Of a stretch of DNA of 64,000 nt, positions 1 to 10,485 are shown piece after piece. Numbering within the stretch: position 1 is the stretch's first letter; each line of letters begins with the position of its first letter. The notes beneath the pieces are model-generated. The model was not told the DNA's origin. It made no database searches and saw only the letters and a list, made by a program, of their open reading frames with translations. A program made the translations under genes and the position numbers. Source of the DNA: Drosophila miranda (Eukaryota > Arthropoda > Insecta > Diptera > Drosophilidae); NCBI RefSeq assembly GCF_003369915.1, contig NW_022881603.1, positions 36,913,124-36,977,123 of the forward strand. The letters are read 5' to 3'.

Positions 1-1
1 C

Positions 2-526
2 GTCGCTGTAGACTGGAGCGAAGTGCCCAGTAGACCAAGGGCGAGAGTCTGGGTGCCCGCCTCCATGAAGGAGCCGGAGCGCATCCTAAAAATGTTGCAA
101 AGATGCAACCCCCACCTCCCAACAGCAGATTGGAAGGTGGTCAAAGTTGAGACGACACAGGGCCCCACAAACCAGGCGGTGGTCGTCCTCAACAAAGAGT
201 CGCTGGCCCCGATTGAGGCTGCCAAAGGCGAGCTCAATTTTGGGTTCAGCTCTGTGACCGTAAAGGTCTACAAGTCGGATGCGGCGGCCGAGGCACGTCC
301 TGTCGACAAGCCAGTTGAGCAGGACGCTGCCTCGGAGATCGAAGCACCCGACGATCACACAGAGATAGACCCAGAGGGCTACTCCACCGATGGCACGCTG
401 AGATGCGACTTCGAGGCGATGTGTTGCCACGAGGAAGTCGAGGATGATCCGGATGCCGACATTACAGTGGTGGAGAACACTAAGGATGTCCTTGTGGCTC
501 CTTCAGATCAATCTCCACCACTGTAA
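2..526 (+). CDS. LOA-type element ORF1 protein, C-terminal part
   Basis: The reading frame is open from base 2, so the start lies outside the window and about 174 codons are visible. The stretch starting RARVWVP, with a following RCNP and a NFGFSSVTVKVY strand, resembles the C-terminal domain found in ORF1 proteins of LOA and related elements (DUF4780-like). An acidic tail follows. ORF1 proteins bind the element RNA and form the ribonucleoprotein particle. The last 83 bases overlap the start of ORF2 in another frame, as is common in these elements. No zinc knuckle is visible in this portion. Confidence 0.7.
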   Translation, partial: VAVDWSEVPSRPRARVWVPASMKEPERILKMLQRCNPHLPTADWKVVKVETTQGPTNQAVVVLNKESLAPIEAAKGELNFGFSSVTVKVYKSDAAAEARPVDKPVEQDAASEIEAPDDHTEIDPEGYSTDGTLRCDFEAMCCHEEVEDDPDADITVVENTKDVLVAPSDQSPPL

Positions 527-3500
527 GGCAGCATCCGCTGCTCTTATACTCCGCCTCGAAGAGAGCGGAGCAGACGTAGCCCTGATCCAGGAACCTTGGA
601 TAGTGGGAGACAAGGTTTGTGGACTAGGGTCGAAGGAGTACAAGATAATTGTAGCTCAACATGAAGGTAAAACCCGCACCTGCATTCTCGCCAGAAAGCA
701 CCTTAATATCTTTCTGCTCCATAACTATAGCGATAGCGACAACACGGCGGCAAGCCTAGAGCTGAAAGGGACACATCTAAGGCTGATGTCGTCCTACATG
801 GCCCATGAGGGAAACGATCCTCCCAACGACCAGGTTCGCAAACTAGCCAGCGACAGCGAGAGGTCGGACATAGACCTATTAATAGGTTGCGATGCCAACG
901 CTCACCACACTCAAATGGGGAGCTCGAACACAAATGTATGGGGTGAGTCACTTTTCAGCTTCATCCTCAACTCAAATCTATTTATTTGTAATCGGGGCAA
1001 CGACCCCACTTTTATAATTAAAAATCGACAGGAGGTTATTGACATCACCCTAGTGTCTTCCAACCTGTTAGACATAGTCAAGAGTTGGCAAGTCCTTGAT
1101 GACCACTCTTTCTCTGACCACAGATACATCGAGACCACACTATCCCTCGAGTGTCCGAAACCTAAGGACTATATTAATCCCAGGAAAGCCAACTGGGAAA
1201 AATATAGCTCAGCCCTGGAGGACTTACTCCCCTCCAAAGCACCATCATGCCCTGACACAAAAGACGACCTAGATCGCCTAGTGAACAGGTTCACAGAGGC
1301 ATGCAACAAAGCCTTCGCGGCAGCGTGCCCCTCTAGCAAACCTAGGGGGAAAAAGAAACCCCCCTGGTGGTCAAAACAAATAGACATCCTACGTAAAAGC
1401 TGCAGGACCCTCTTCAACAGGGCCAAAAGCGCGAACGAGGAGAGCCACTGGGCAGACTACAAAATCAGTCTGTCACTATATAAAAAGGAAACAAGGAAAG
1501 CAAAAAGGGCCTCTTGGAAAAAATTTTGCTCGGAAATTGAGGAAACGTCAGAGGCCGCAAGGCTTCGCAAGATTCTCTCAAAAACTAACCCCTCGGTAGG
1601 GTATCTTAAAAGGAATGACGGCACGTGGACTAACTCCAGTGAGGAGTCCCTGCAGATTCTACTAGACACACATTTTCCAGGGTGCACAACCATCGAGACG
1701 GCACATCTTCCAGGAGAGGGACCGGTAACCTCGATGGATCACATCCTCACAAAAGGTAACATAAGCTGGGCAATAAACAGCTTCAACCCGTTCAAATCGC
1801 CAGGCCCAGACCAGGTAATCCCGGCCCAACTTCAGAAGGCCGGGGATACGGCCATCAACTGGCTACAAGGTATCTTCAGGAAGATACTGGCTGTGGGTAC
1901 AATCCCGCGAACATGGCTTAAGGCAAAGATAGTCTTCATTCCCAAAGCTGGGAAAGCCTCGCACTCAGCTGCAAAAGACTTTAGACCAATCAGCCTATCG
2001 TCCTTCCTTCTCAAAACCTTTGAGAGACTCGTCGGGCTGCAACTGAGGACAACTATACACCCTCAGTTGCTGTCAGGCGCACAGCATGCCTACCGGAAAG
2101 GAAAATCCACGGAAACGGCTCTTCATGAAGTGATCTCAGCGGTAGAGAAATCTCTGCATCACAAAGAGTACTCACTCATAGCCTTTCTCGATATTGAGGG
2201 AGCTTTCAACAACGTTGTACCGGGCGCCATTACAGAAGCCCTGACTGACCTGGGGGTGGACCGTCACTTGGTGATGCTCATTGATCAATTGCTCACATGC
2301 AGGACGGTGACATCATCGATGGGATCGTCCGCCCAGTCAAGGTATGTCAACAGAGGCACCCCGCAAGGTGGTGTCCTGTCTCCTCTTCTGTGGAACATAG
2401 CAGTCAACAAGATTCTATGTGACCTGGAAGGGGGGGGCTGCAATGTCGTGGCCTATGCGGACGACGTTGCGATTATCTTCTCGGGGAAATACCCCCAAAC
2501 ACTGTGCGACTTAATGTCCACAAAGCTAGCGCAACTGTCGGATTGGACAGAATCGTGCGGTCTGGGAGTAAATCCCTCAAAAACGGAACTCGTACTATTC
2601 ACAAATAAATACAAGGTCCCGCCCCTCAACCCTCCAATACTACAAGGATGCAGGCTCTCCTTTAGCGACAGTGCCAGTTACTTAGGGTTGGTAATTGACA
2701 AGAAGCTTAGCTGGAACCTGAATGTCAAAGACAGAGTGAAGAAGGCAATGACTGCACTCTACACATGCAAAAAAGCTATTGGGCTAAGATGGGGAATGAT
2801 CCCAAGCATAGTCCAATGGATATATCAAGCTATAGTTAGACCAATACTACTCTACGGAGTTACGGTGTGGTGGCCGGCCCTATCAAAAAGGGCGATCACC
2901 AAGCAACTGGGCAAAGTCCAGCGGACTGCCGCCCTATGCATCAGCGGAGCTCTTCGCACCACCCCAAATGATGCGCTAAATGCCATCCTATGCCTACAGA
3001 GCCTTGACCTCGCAGGAAAGGAACGGGCAGAAGCAGCAGCAATACGTCTAAGAGACTCAGATCAATGGGTGACACAGTGCATAGGTCACTCAGCCATATT
3101 AAATAATAGCAGTACCGTCCCCTCAAAAACAGACTACCAAGTTCCAAGAGAGTACACAGACACTCCCTTCGACACAATCATCCCTCACAGAGACGAATGG
3201 CTCGAGGGACTCCCAGGCCCAGATGGGGCCATAAACATCTTCACAGATGGATCAAAGCTGGACGACAGAGTCGGAGGGGGAATCTACTCTGAACAGCTAA
3301 GCATAAGGCATTCCTTCAGACTCCCAGATCATTGCAGTGTCTTTCAAGCGGAAGTCATAGCAATCAGGGAGGCTCTAGACTGCCTTCAAGCGGCTGCCGT
3401 CACGGCAACCAAGCTAAACATTTATAGCGACAGCCAGGCTGCGATCAAATCGCTGAGCGCGATTTCCTCGAACTCGGCCACCGTGGCAGACTGCCGCAAA

Positions 3501-4076
3501 TCTCTGCACGAGATGGCTCAGCAATTTGCTATTAGCCTGATTTGGATCCCGGGCCACCGGGACATCGAGGGCAACTGTATAGCGGACGAGCTGGCCAGAT
3601 CTGGCACTACAATCCCCCTTCTCCAAGACAAGGAGGATATCTGTATGCCAAGGGGCACCTGTAAGCTCATTATAAGGGAGCAATACAAGCGACTAAACAA
3701 CGATATGTGGCAAACAGTGCCACGATGTCGCACAACTCGGCAAACATGGCCGACCATGGACATGAAGCGCACCTCCGAGCTCCTCAAGTTAAGCAGGAAA
3801 AGGTGCAGCGTGGTCACACGTTCCCTCACGGGACACTGGCTAATAGGCACCCACGCTAACAGGCTGGGGGCCCCACATAACGATTTTTGTCGCAGCTGTA
3901 GAGACGAGGAAGAGGAGGAGACAGTGGAACATCTGTTCTGCTCCTGCCCAGCTCTCAGCAGAAGAAGGCTACAGCACCTGGGCTCAGCCTTTCTACACGA
4001 CATCTCAGAGATGTCCAAACTATGTCCCAGGAGGATAGCGAACTTTGTGAGAGCATCTGGCTGGGATAATTGCTGA
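444..4076 (+). CDS. LOA-type ORF2: AP endonuclease, reverse transcriptase, RNase H
   Basis: An uninterrupted 1210-codon frame. Residues about 18-230 are an AP-type endonuclease: QINLHH, the acidic IQEP, GCDANAHH and SDHRY. The reverse transcriptase follows at about 430-800, with KDFRPISL, RGTPQGG and the catalytic YADD near residue 670. The RNase H domain has FTDGS near 933, a glutamate in FQAE, YSDSQ near 995 and IPGH near 1035. A CCHC-like zinc motif (CRSC...HLFCSC) lies near 1149. It nicks target DNA and copies the RNA into it by target-primed reverse transcription. A second in-frame Met at 486 is an alternative start, and either overlaps ORF1. All catalytic motifs are present, so this copy may be recent. 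Confidence 0.9.
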   Translation: MIRMPTLQWWRTLRMSLWLLQINLHHCKAASAALILRLEESGADVALIQEPWIVGDKVCGLGSKEYKIIVAQHEGKTRTCILARKHLNIFLLHNYSDSDNTAASLELKGTHLRLMSSYMAHEGNDPPNDQVRKLASDSERSDIDLLIGCDANAHHTQMGSSNTNVWGESLFSFILNSNLFICNRGNDPTFIIKNRQEVIDITLVSSNLLDIVKSWQVLDDHSFSDHRYIETTLSLECPKPKDYINPRKANWEKYSSALEDLLPSKAPSCPDTKDDLDRLVNRFTEACNKAFAAACPSSKPRGKKKPPWWSKQIDILRKSCRTLFNRAKSANEESHWADYKISLSLYKKETRKAKRASWKKFCSEIEETSEAARLRKILSKTNPSVGYLKRNDGTWTNSSEESLQILLDTHFPGCTTIETAHLPGEGPVTSMDHILTKGNISWAINSFNPFKSPGPDQVIPAQLQKAGDTAINWLQGIFRKILAVGTIPRTWLKAKIVFIPKAGKASHSAAKDFRPISLSSFLLKTFERLVGLQLRTTIHPQLLSGAQHAYRKGKSTETALHEVISAVEKSLHHKEYSLIAFLDIEGAFNNVVPGAITEALTDLGVDRHLVMLIDQLLTCRTVTSSMGSSAQSRYVNRGTPQGGVLSPLLWNIAVNKILCDLEGGGCNVVAYADDVAIIFSGKYPQTLCDLMSTKLAQLSDWTESCGLGVNPSKTELVLFTNKYKVPPLNPPILQGCRLSFSDSASYLGLVIDKKLSWNLNVKDRVKKAMTALYTCKKAIGLRWGMIPSIVQWIYQAIVRPILLYGVTVWWPALSKRAITKQLGKVQRTAALCISGALRTTPNDALNAILCLQSLDLAGKERAEAAAIRLRDSDQWVTQCIGHSAILNNSSTVPSKTDYQVPREYTDTPFDTIIPHRDEWLEGLPGPDGAINIFTDGSKLDDRVGGGIYSEQLSIRHSFRLPDHCSVFQAEVIAIREALDCLQAAAVTATKLNIYSDSQAAIKSLSAISSNSATVADCRKSLHEMAQQFAISLIWIPGHRDIEGNCIADELARSGTTIPLLQDKEDICMPRGTCKLIIREQYKRLNNDMWQTVPRCRTTRQTWPTMDMKRTSELLKLSRKRCSVVTRSLTGHWLIGTHANRLGAPHNDFCRSCRDEEEEETVEHLFCSCPALSRRRLQHLGSAFLHDISEMSKLCPRRIANFVRASGWDNC

Positions 4077-4180
4077 CAGGAAGTCTCACAACGCAGGAAG
4101 GAAATGATCCTATGCGGTATCACAACGGGCCGAAACCGGCCTAAGTGTGACGGGTTCCAAACGAGCCCGGCAGCCGCCTC

Positions 4181-4197
4181 AACCTAACCTAACCTAA
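4181..4197 (+). repeat. (CCTAA)n 3' tail of the LOA element
   Basis: Three copies of AACCTAA-type repeats close the element, right after a 3' UTR of about 100 bases that follows the ORF2 stop. LOA-clade elements commonly end in short simple repeats instead of poly(A). The next base (4198) starts mars sequence. Confidence 0.75.
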
Positions 4198-4421
4198 GGC
4201 ACTATTAGCGATGACCAGGGCCCAGCAGAAAATGAGCCGCAATCCGCGTCTTAGGCCATCCACCGAGTTGATGTAGTTTATCTATCATTTATTATTTAAA
4301 GTTACGTTTTTGTTTATATGTATAGTATTATTTAATTCTGAAAATTATGTTTCAATTTCAAAGCCTTGTTTTATATATTTTTTTTAATTAAGTACATCAA
4401 TCAATCAAATAAAGGAAAAAA
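4198..4421 (+). pseudogene. mars: mars 3' remnant (copy 0): last codons and 3' UTR
   Basis: From GGCACTATTAGCGATGACC onward the sequence is the same as the end of the complete mars copies (compare 10261 onward), including the TAG stop, AT-rich 3' UTR and AATAAA at 4408-4413. All upstream mars sequence is missing on this side because the LOA element abuts it. The remaining 5' part of this copy, if it exists, would lie left of the LOA element outside the window. It shows the array extends beyond the left edge. Confidence 0.85.
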
Positions 4422-5531
4422 ACGAGGGGGAACGTTGTGAGTTGCTGCGGACACCGCAACTCTACAGTTATACCCGACTAAGTCAGTATGGCTCTCCTCC
4501 GGCAGACGCCGCTAATATTAAACGACACGACAAAGAGTGCGTGCGAGAGAGACAGAAAATCAGTCTGAGCGTGACGTCGGGCGCTGCGTAGCCACTGCAA
4601 AATGATTTGTTCCTATTGGCTATAAAAATGATCTGATCTGATCCAGATTCAGCAATCTGATAGATATGGTCATTATCTATGATTCTGCGTTTTTAGTTTT
4701 CTCGAATGTGCAATATTGTGGATGCAACAGATTTTCGTCCTTTGTGTGGGCGGAAGGGGGTGGGGTGAAATTTTGAGATACACGTTTTATAGTAAGATCT
4801 AACAGGAGTGCGGATACCAAATTTGGTTACTCTAGCCTTAATAGTCTCTGAGATTTTTGAATATCCCCAGATTTTCGTCCTTTGCGGGGGCGGAAGGGGG
4901 TGTGGCGAAATTTTGAAACAAACTCGTCTCGGTCCGATATATTAGGAGTGTGGATACCAAATTTGGTTGCTCTAGCTTTTGTAGTCTCTGAGATCTAGGC
5001 GCTAATGTTTTACTCTAAGCAAAGCCGCCTATGCTACGTGTGTGTTAGAGAGAGACAGGGCGGGAAAAAAATGAAATTGTTTTCTTGATGCTGGTTATAA
5101 TAATAATACGATCCAATTCAGATTCCGCAGTCTTAAAGATATGGTCATTCTCTACAATTCTACGTTTTTGGTTTTCTCATATCTTTAAAATTGTGGATGC
5201 CACAGATTTTCGTCCTTTGTGGGGGCGGAAGTGGGCGGGGCGAAGTTTTGAAATATTTTTGTAGCAGTGACATATCACAGAAGTCTGGGTCCAAAACATC
5301 GTTGCTCTAGCTCTTATAGTCTTTGAGCACTAGGCGCTGAAGGGGACGGACAGACGGACGGACGGACAGACGGACAGACAGACAGACAGGGCCCAATCGA
5401 CTCGGCTATTGATGCTGATCAAGAATATATATACTTTATGGGGTCGGAAACGATTCCTTCTGGACGTTACACACATCCACTTTTACCACAAATCTAATAT
5501 ACCCCAATACTCATTTTGAGTATCGGGTATA
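4422..5531 (-). mobile_element. DINE-1/INE-1-type Helitron (ISX/ISY-like), copy D1
   Basis: The right part, read on the minus strand, matches the well-known INE-1 start: subterminal TATACCCGATACT, then the block around TATATATTCTTGATCAGC, then a GTCC/GTCT tetranucleotide array. The left end carries the matching subterminal inverted repeat (here ACCCGACTA, two bases short of other copies) and a stem-loop GAGTTGC...GCAACTC. No coding capacity is seen, so it is non-autonomous and would need a Rep/helicase protein in trans. It sits directly after the mars poly(A) signal. Confidence 0.85.
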
Positions 5532-6589
5532 AAAACTATATTTTATGAGATTCTGAACAAGTACAGAAAGGACGACTGGAACATTCTATCAACAGATGCC
5601 TCAGTTACAGAAAGTACATGTGGCATAGGAATAGTAGAATGGCCTAGTGGAAATATCCACAAGTACAAAATAGAAAACAGATTATCCTCAGTAGGTGCCG
5701 AACTCGTAGGCCTTAAAAAGGCCTGCGAACTATGTCTTAAATATAATTACAAAAAGGCTTTGATTTTAAGTGATGGATTAGGAGCTATTAATTTAATTAA
5801 AAATAAGAATACAGACTCGTACCTAGTGAATGATATTCACAACATAATTAACCAATCAGACATTCAGAAACTTGACATTCTATGGGTCCCTGCTCACAAG
5901 GGTGTGGCCATCAACGAAAAGACTGACATAGCAGCAAAGGCTGCTACAAGTGAGGGGTTTACAATAAATATAAAATACAGCTACAAGGAGGCTGAAAGAG
6001 AAATTAATAACTTTTTAGTATACAAATGGAATGAGGACTACAGGACGAAGTGTAGGACGAAGGGATCCAGCCTCATAGACATATTTCCAGACATACCCAG
6101 TAAGCCCTGGCATTTTTCTCTTAAATGGAATGCTAAAAGCATCAAAACCATTAACAGACTTATGACGGGACACACATACGACAAAGTCTTCCTACACAGA
6201 ATCAAAGCAATTGACTTAAATATCTGCGAAACGTGCAATGTAACTGAATATGCCGAACACCTGATCTTCGATTGCCAAAGATTTGCCGGGCTCAGAAGGA
6301 AATTCTAAATCTTTAAATATTATAACAATTTACATCAATTATTAATAAAAAAAAGAGCCGCTACATCTCAGAGAGCTGGCAATCTTCATCAAAACTGCTG
6401 ACTTAAACTTTTGACCCCTTTTTTCTTCATCATGTTATAAAGTAATTTCAGTTAATTTTCTAAAACAGTTAAGTAATTTTCCTCTTTTTTTTTATATACC
6501 GACCTGTCAAACTCGCCAAACTACCTCATCATCAATGTGGCTACAGTGCTACGATCAAAATACCGATCATCCTTGAGATGATTTAAAAC

Positions 6590-6622
<33 letters not shown>
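5532..6622 (+). mobile_element. I-type non-LTR element, 3' fragment (unit 1)
   Basis: Holds the RNase H and C-terminal end of ORF2, a 3' UTR and a poly(A) tract of over 30 bases, all matching 28268-29320 in the longer copy. The 5' border is not a reverse-transcription truncation of its own: DINE-1 is fused at the same base in several units, so the fragment was amplified with mars. Confidence 0.85.
5594..6308 (+). pseudogene. I-type ORF2 C-terminus: RNase H domain, broken
   Basis: The frame shows the RNase H signature residues: the first Asp in DASVTES, a Glu in AELVGL, the Asp in LSDG, and a VPAHKG motif near 5890 where the other copies have VPGHKG. RNase H removes the RNA strand during element cDNA synthesis. 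A C-terminal Cys/His motif (CETC...HLIFDC) follows. Compared with the copy at 28268, a TAA replaces a lysine codon at 6306-6308 and ends the frame about 35 codons early. With no upstream reverse transcriptase it cannot act alone. Confidence 0.8.
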
Positions 6623-6625
<3 letters not shown>

Positions 6626-7854
6626 CTTTCGGTTGAATACTAGCTAGCAACGACTATCAGCACTGAACACATATTTTTAGCCGATAATCTAATCAATTTT
6701 ATATAAAAGTGGCTAATTTTAAGTACCATCTTTATTGGCATTGTTTATAAAATAAGGTTTCAATAAAAAATGTCAACAATTTCCACTAAGTTTATTTCTT
6801 TACATGGTAACTACCCATTTGCTACATATTAAAATCATTTTTATAAAGGGGAATATTTTCAAAATTGTTGGCCCGTTCTTTTCCATATAAGCCCCATGGA
6901 AGCGCCAGTGTGAAAAACCCCCGTTATGCATATTTTTACATTCCTTTTTTTATATTTTTGAAAACATTGAGATTTTGATGGCAAGTGATCAAGATTTCGA
7001 TGATTTCCCGCATTAATAATCGATGTGGCTCTAAATTGCATTTTTACACGACTTCTACATTGGGGCATTGGCCAATGTGAGTGCATAACCTTAATATACT
7101 GTAAAATACTATGGAAAGTATTTTTATATTTTGCAAGGTGTGTGAACCAGACATTGTGGCAAGAAAATTAGTGTACTAAGTGACTTGGCGATAAAATATA
7201 CGGTCTGAAATATGCCACATATACCCACTTAAGACCCCTCTATTTAAACAGTCATTGTAGATACCTCCTATCCCTTCTTTTACTCACAAAAAAAAACCCA
7301 CTATATCCACGATTTCCACTATTTTCGGTGCAATATTAAAATACCCCTTTGGCATACAATGGGCTAATCGTTCTGTGATTTGATATTATTAGCTTGCTAG
7401 GACTTTATAGCTGAACATGAAGTTTATCCGATTGATAGATTATTTTTCTAAAATAGTAGCCAACTTTTGCTAGTCATTCTTATTGGATTTGTTTAGAATT
7501 TTCACGAGTTTTCAAAGTGAAAATTTTGAAAAATATACCGCTAAAAATTATTGTGTAAAAAAAGCACTACCTTTAAAAAAACTGCATACAAAATAACAGA
7601 TTAAATTGTTAAACAAATTCCAAGTCCCTAATCTATCAAAAAAAGTTTCCTTGCCAGGTAAAAAAGAGGTAAATATTATTATTATTAGTATTATTTTCCG
7701 CGGTCTAACTCGAGTTGTTATCCAGTTTAAATAAAGGGGCTTAAGTGGGCTAAGTTCGTTTTTTCATCGGTATGGCACGCTGAAAAGGCGCCATTCTTAA
7801 GAAGCGTCACTCCATTTTTTTTAAACTCCTAAATAATTACTGCTCGACGTCATA
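6623..7854 (+). repeat. mars 5' flanking region, unit 1
   Basis: AT-rich sequence between the I-element poly(A) tail and the mars start codon, repeated in every unit. It begins with TTGCTTTCGGT, the right half of the I-element target duplication. No coding sequence is convincing here. The last few hundred bases must hold the mars promoter and 5' leader if the copies are transcribed. I see no clear TATA box at the expected spacing. A GTAAAA site after TTGCCAG near 7656 could be a splice donor but there is no supporting evidence. Confidence 0.7.
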
Positions 7855-10260
7855 ATGCAGCGCCACAGGGAATTATATAAACAGCAATCACTTGCTTTCA
7901 GCCCACACAATTTCAATGAGCAGAACCGGGAACTACAGAATGCGGCGCTTGCAAAACAGCGCGAGGATCGTTTTCAAAGCAACCGCATTATTAGTGTTAG
8001 TCCAACTCCCGTCAAGCGTGCGGCACCTATACCGCCCTCAGAGGAGGCGCAGCCACGCCTTACCTATGTCGCTCCTCCTAAGGAGAATCGAAAACCAGAG
8101 CTGCCTCAGCAGCAGAGGAACCCCACCCGGGACCTTTACATAAAGCGCTTCGTGGATTGGAAGGCTGCCAGGAAGGAACAAACAAAGAACGAGCAAATTG
8201 CTCGTCGTGGTCAAAAGATGTTCACATATAAAACCGAAACACTTAAACCTGCGACAAACCCCCAGAAAGAGCAGGAGAACGCTCCGGCATTTGTGCCGCC
8301 AAAAAGCCTTTGGCAACCCAATTGCGTACCCAGGGTCATCCATCCAGATTGCGCACTCAGCCTGCGGCAACCATGGCAAAGCTGCAACATGCAACGTCGC
8401 GTCCTCAACCGGTCACTGTGAAGACCCAAACATCAAACATGAAACATCAAACATCAGCAAGGAATGTCCAGCCAGCCACAGTGAAGCCTGCACCTTCACG
8501 TGCATTGCCCTTGAAGCCTACAGCAGGCCCAAAGCCCAAGGCAGCAGATTTGGTCGTTGGACCTTCTGCAAATGGGGTTGTTTATTTGACAAAAGTGGAG
8601 GACGCAACCATTCGAAAAGCCGGCCGTGAGTAAGCCCACCTTAAAAATACCAGCAGTGAAACCAAAGCCCATTCAAGGAGGCGGCGGAGGGGAGCTGCGG
8701 GAAAATTTAAGTCGACCGCAGTAGCAAAAGGGCCGGCAATAAAAAACAAGCTTGCCAGCCAATTGTCGACCAGAATGAAGGCCAAGAGCAACGTCAGCAA
8801 GTACGTAGGTCTTCAAAAGAATGTTCGAAATCGGCCGGAGCTGATGAGAGAGTTGGTTGAGGCTGGGACCACTGAACTCCCACTGCCTCCCAATACGCCG
8901 CTGGAAGAGAAGATAAGTTTCCCTGCTCTGGCCACATTCACGCAGTGCAAGACGAACAATTGCAGTCAAGAAATGATAGAAGCCTTGGGTGAGATTTCAA
9001 ATCTGAGTCCAGTGGGTCCAATGAGCAGGCACCGAGATTCGAAAGCGAAGCGGAAATTTGACTTTTCTAGGTACTCTTTGATAAAAACGGCAGCTGAAGA
9101 GAGTTTGATCTTGGATCCATATCTGGCTAAGGGTAAGTACAACAGGAATAAAATGGAGTAAAATGTAATATTATTGTTTTCCAGATCCAGATGATAAAGA
9201 ACAAGAAAATTCTACTCTGAAGGCAGCTACGGAGCAAACCCCTCCTCGCAGGATTTCCGATGAGAAGCCCAACTACTTAAGTCCATATGTGAGCGTCTCG
9301 CGCGGTAAAGTCAACTCTCGCTGTGAGCGTGAGAAGCGAAACAGCATGTATTTGCCCGGTGAGGAGTATCCTGTTGCCAATCGGCGGGCCCTCGAGTCGG
9401 TGCTCTACTTTCGCATACAGCTGGAGAATGAGATTCGACGACTGCGAGATATCTGCAGCGAGTGGGAAGCCTATAGCAAGGAGAATGAGGCGCATCTGGT
9501 TGAGACGGGCGGCATAGATATGATCAATGTCGCCATTGGACAGACAAATTTGCTCTCTACCAAGAAATTGATGCAGTTCAGCGGTCTGATTGACCGTTGC
9601 GAGGCGGGAGCTACGGGCAAGAACCATCGACCCTACGATGGCAGCGAGGAGACGAAACCCGTCCAGGCAGAGGATCTGGAAGGGTGGTGGGACATGCTGC
9701 GACTCCAGAGTGAGAATGTTGACAAGCGCTTTGATAACTTGAAGCGATGGAAACAGAACAATTGGCAGGACCCCGATGCAGTTGAGGAATCGAAAATACC
9801 AGCCAAGCCTGTGGCCAAACCAAAGTCTAAGCTGGGCAACAATTTAAACGCTAAGCCCAAGGTCAAGGCCAGCAGTAACTTGATGCAATTACTCCGCAAA
9901 GCCCATGCTGAAATGAAAAAGGCTAAGGCGGATGTGGTATCAGCGGACGATGCCCCGCAAACTCCATCTCGCAGCAACACTCAGCGTGTGATCGTAGTAC
10001 GCGACCGTCGGTCCTTCTCTCCTGCTCGCACCGTCCTGCGCATGTCTGTAGGCGAGAGCCGTTCTTCCAATGGTGGCAACACTCTGCTCAAGTCTGCTAT
10101 ATTGGCCGCAGCCGAACAAAACGCTCTTAATCATACCCCCCCTCCCAATAAGGGACGCCAGTCGATTCTGAAAAAACCAGGGACCAGCAAGCGTGAAAGT
10201 CGTGGAGTTATTTTCAGTACAAAGAAAAATGTACGGCACTTCAAATTCACCTACGAATAA
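7855..10260 (+). pseudogene. mars: mars copy 1 (HURP/GKAP-domain spindle protein), frameshifted
   Basis: Two exons, 7855-9132 and 9185-10260, with a 52-base GT-AG phase-1 intron. The second exon encodes the GKAP domain that defines the HURP/DLGAP family: a long helix with LENEIRRL and CSEWEAY, QFSGLIDRCE, then the hallmark EDLEGWWDMLRLQ. Family members bind microtubules and protein phosphatase 1 and stabilise spindle fibres at kinetochores. Exon 1 is basic, proline-rich and low in complexity. A 64-base deletion at 8306/8307 shifts the frame. A base is gained near 8598 and one lost near 8690, with a stop between them at 8633. Exon 2 is open to TAA at 10258-10260. Confidence 0.85.
9133..9184 (+). 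other. mars: 52-base intron of mars copy 1
   Basis: Starts GTAAGTAC and ends TTTTCCAG. It splits a GAT codon (phase 1), and joining the flanks gives an open reading frame through both exons. The same intron, same length, is present in all six long copies (15181-15232, 35549-35600, 42707-42758, 49875-49926, 55811-55862), so none is a processed retrocopy. Confidence 0.9.
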
Positions 10261-10485
10261 GGCACTATTAGCGATGACCAGGGCCCAGCAGAAAATGAGC
10301 CGCAATCCGCGTCTTAGGCCATCCACCGAGTTTATGTAGTTTATCTATCATTTATTATTTAAAGTTACGTTTTTGTTTATATGTATAGTATTATTTAATT
10401 CTGAAAATTATGTTTCAATTTCAAAGCCTTGTTTTATATTTTTTTTTGAATTAAGTACATCAATCAATCAAATAAAGGAAAAAAA
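10261..10485 (+). other. mars: mars copy 1 3' UTR
   Basis: AT-rich, with AATAAA at 10471-10476 a few bases before the DINE-1 left end. In copies without the early TAA, the first bases would still be coding, up to the TAG in CGTCTTAGG. The same UTR follows the other long copies up to the next DINE-1, except copy 6. Confidence 0.75.

Larger units (their letters stand above)
1..4197 (+). mobile_element. LOA-clade non-LTR retrotransposon (Bilbo/TRIM-like), 5' end outside window
   Basis: The segment holds the end of ORF1, an ORF2 with endonuclease, reverse transcriptase and RNase H domains in that order, and a short 3' UTR ending in a CCTAA tail. This layout, with an RNase H domain and overlapping ORFs, is typical of the LOA clade, which includes Bilbo and TRIM of the obscura group. 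Clade assignment is from motif style, not from an alignment. The 3' end abuts a mars 3' remnant at 4198, so the element seems to have inserted into a mars copy. The 5' end and any target duplication lie to the left of the window. Confidence 0.85.
4422..10485 (+). repeat. mars amplicon unit 1 (about 6.1 kb)
   Basis: Ordered as DINE-1, I-element 3' fragment, mars 5' flank, mars copy 1 and mars 3' UTR. The same order recurs at 10486-16612 with very high identity, so the two are head-to-tail repeats. The unit edge is set arbitrarily at the DINE-1/3' UTR border, since a tandem repeat has no natural start. Confidence 0.9.

Noticed and set aside
4181-4197. CCTAA repeats as telomere-like sequence
   Set aside because: Only three units, exactly at a LOA 3' end, and Drosophila telomeres do not use such repeats.
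6977-7018. Tiny frame beginning MASDQDFDDFPH in the flank
   Set aside because: Twelve codons without context; could be the end of a lost exon but nothing supports it.
9633-9980. Minus-strand frames of about 115 codons in mars exon 2, recurring in every copy
   Set aside because: They are mirror frames of the GKAP coding sequence and recur only because the copies are near-identical. No family resemblance.
7855-10260. mars copies as processed retrogenes
   Set aside because: All six long copies keep the intron and share flanks. The poly(A) tracts nearby belong to the I-element upstream.
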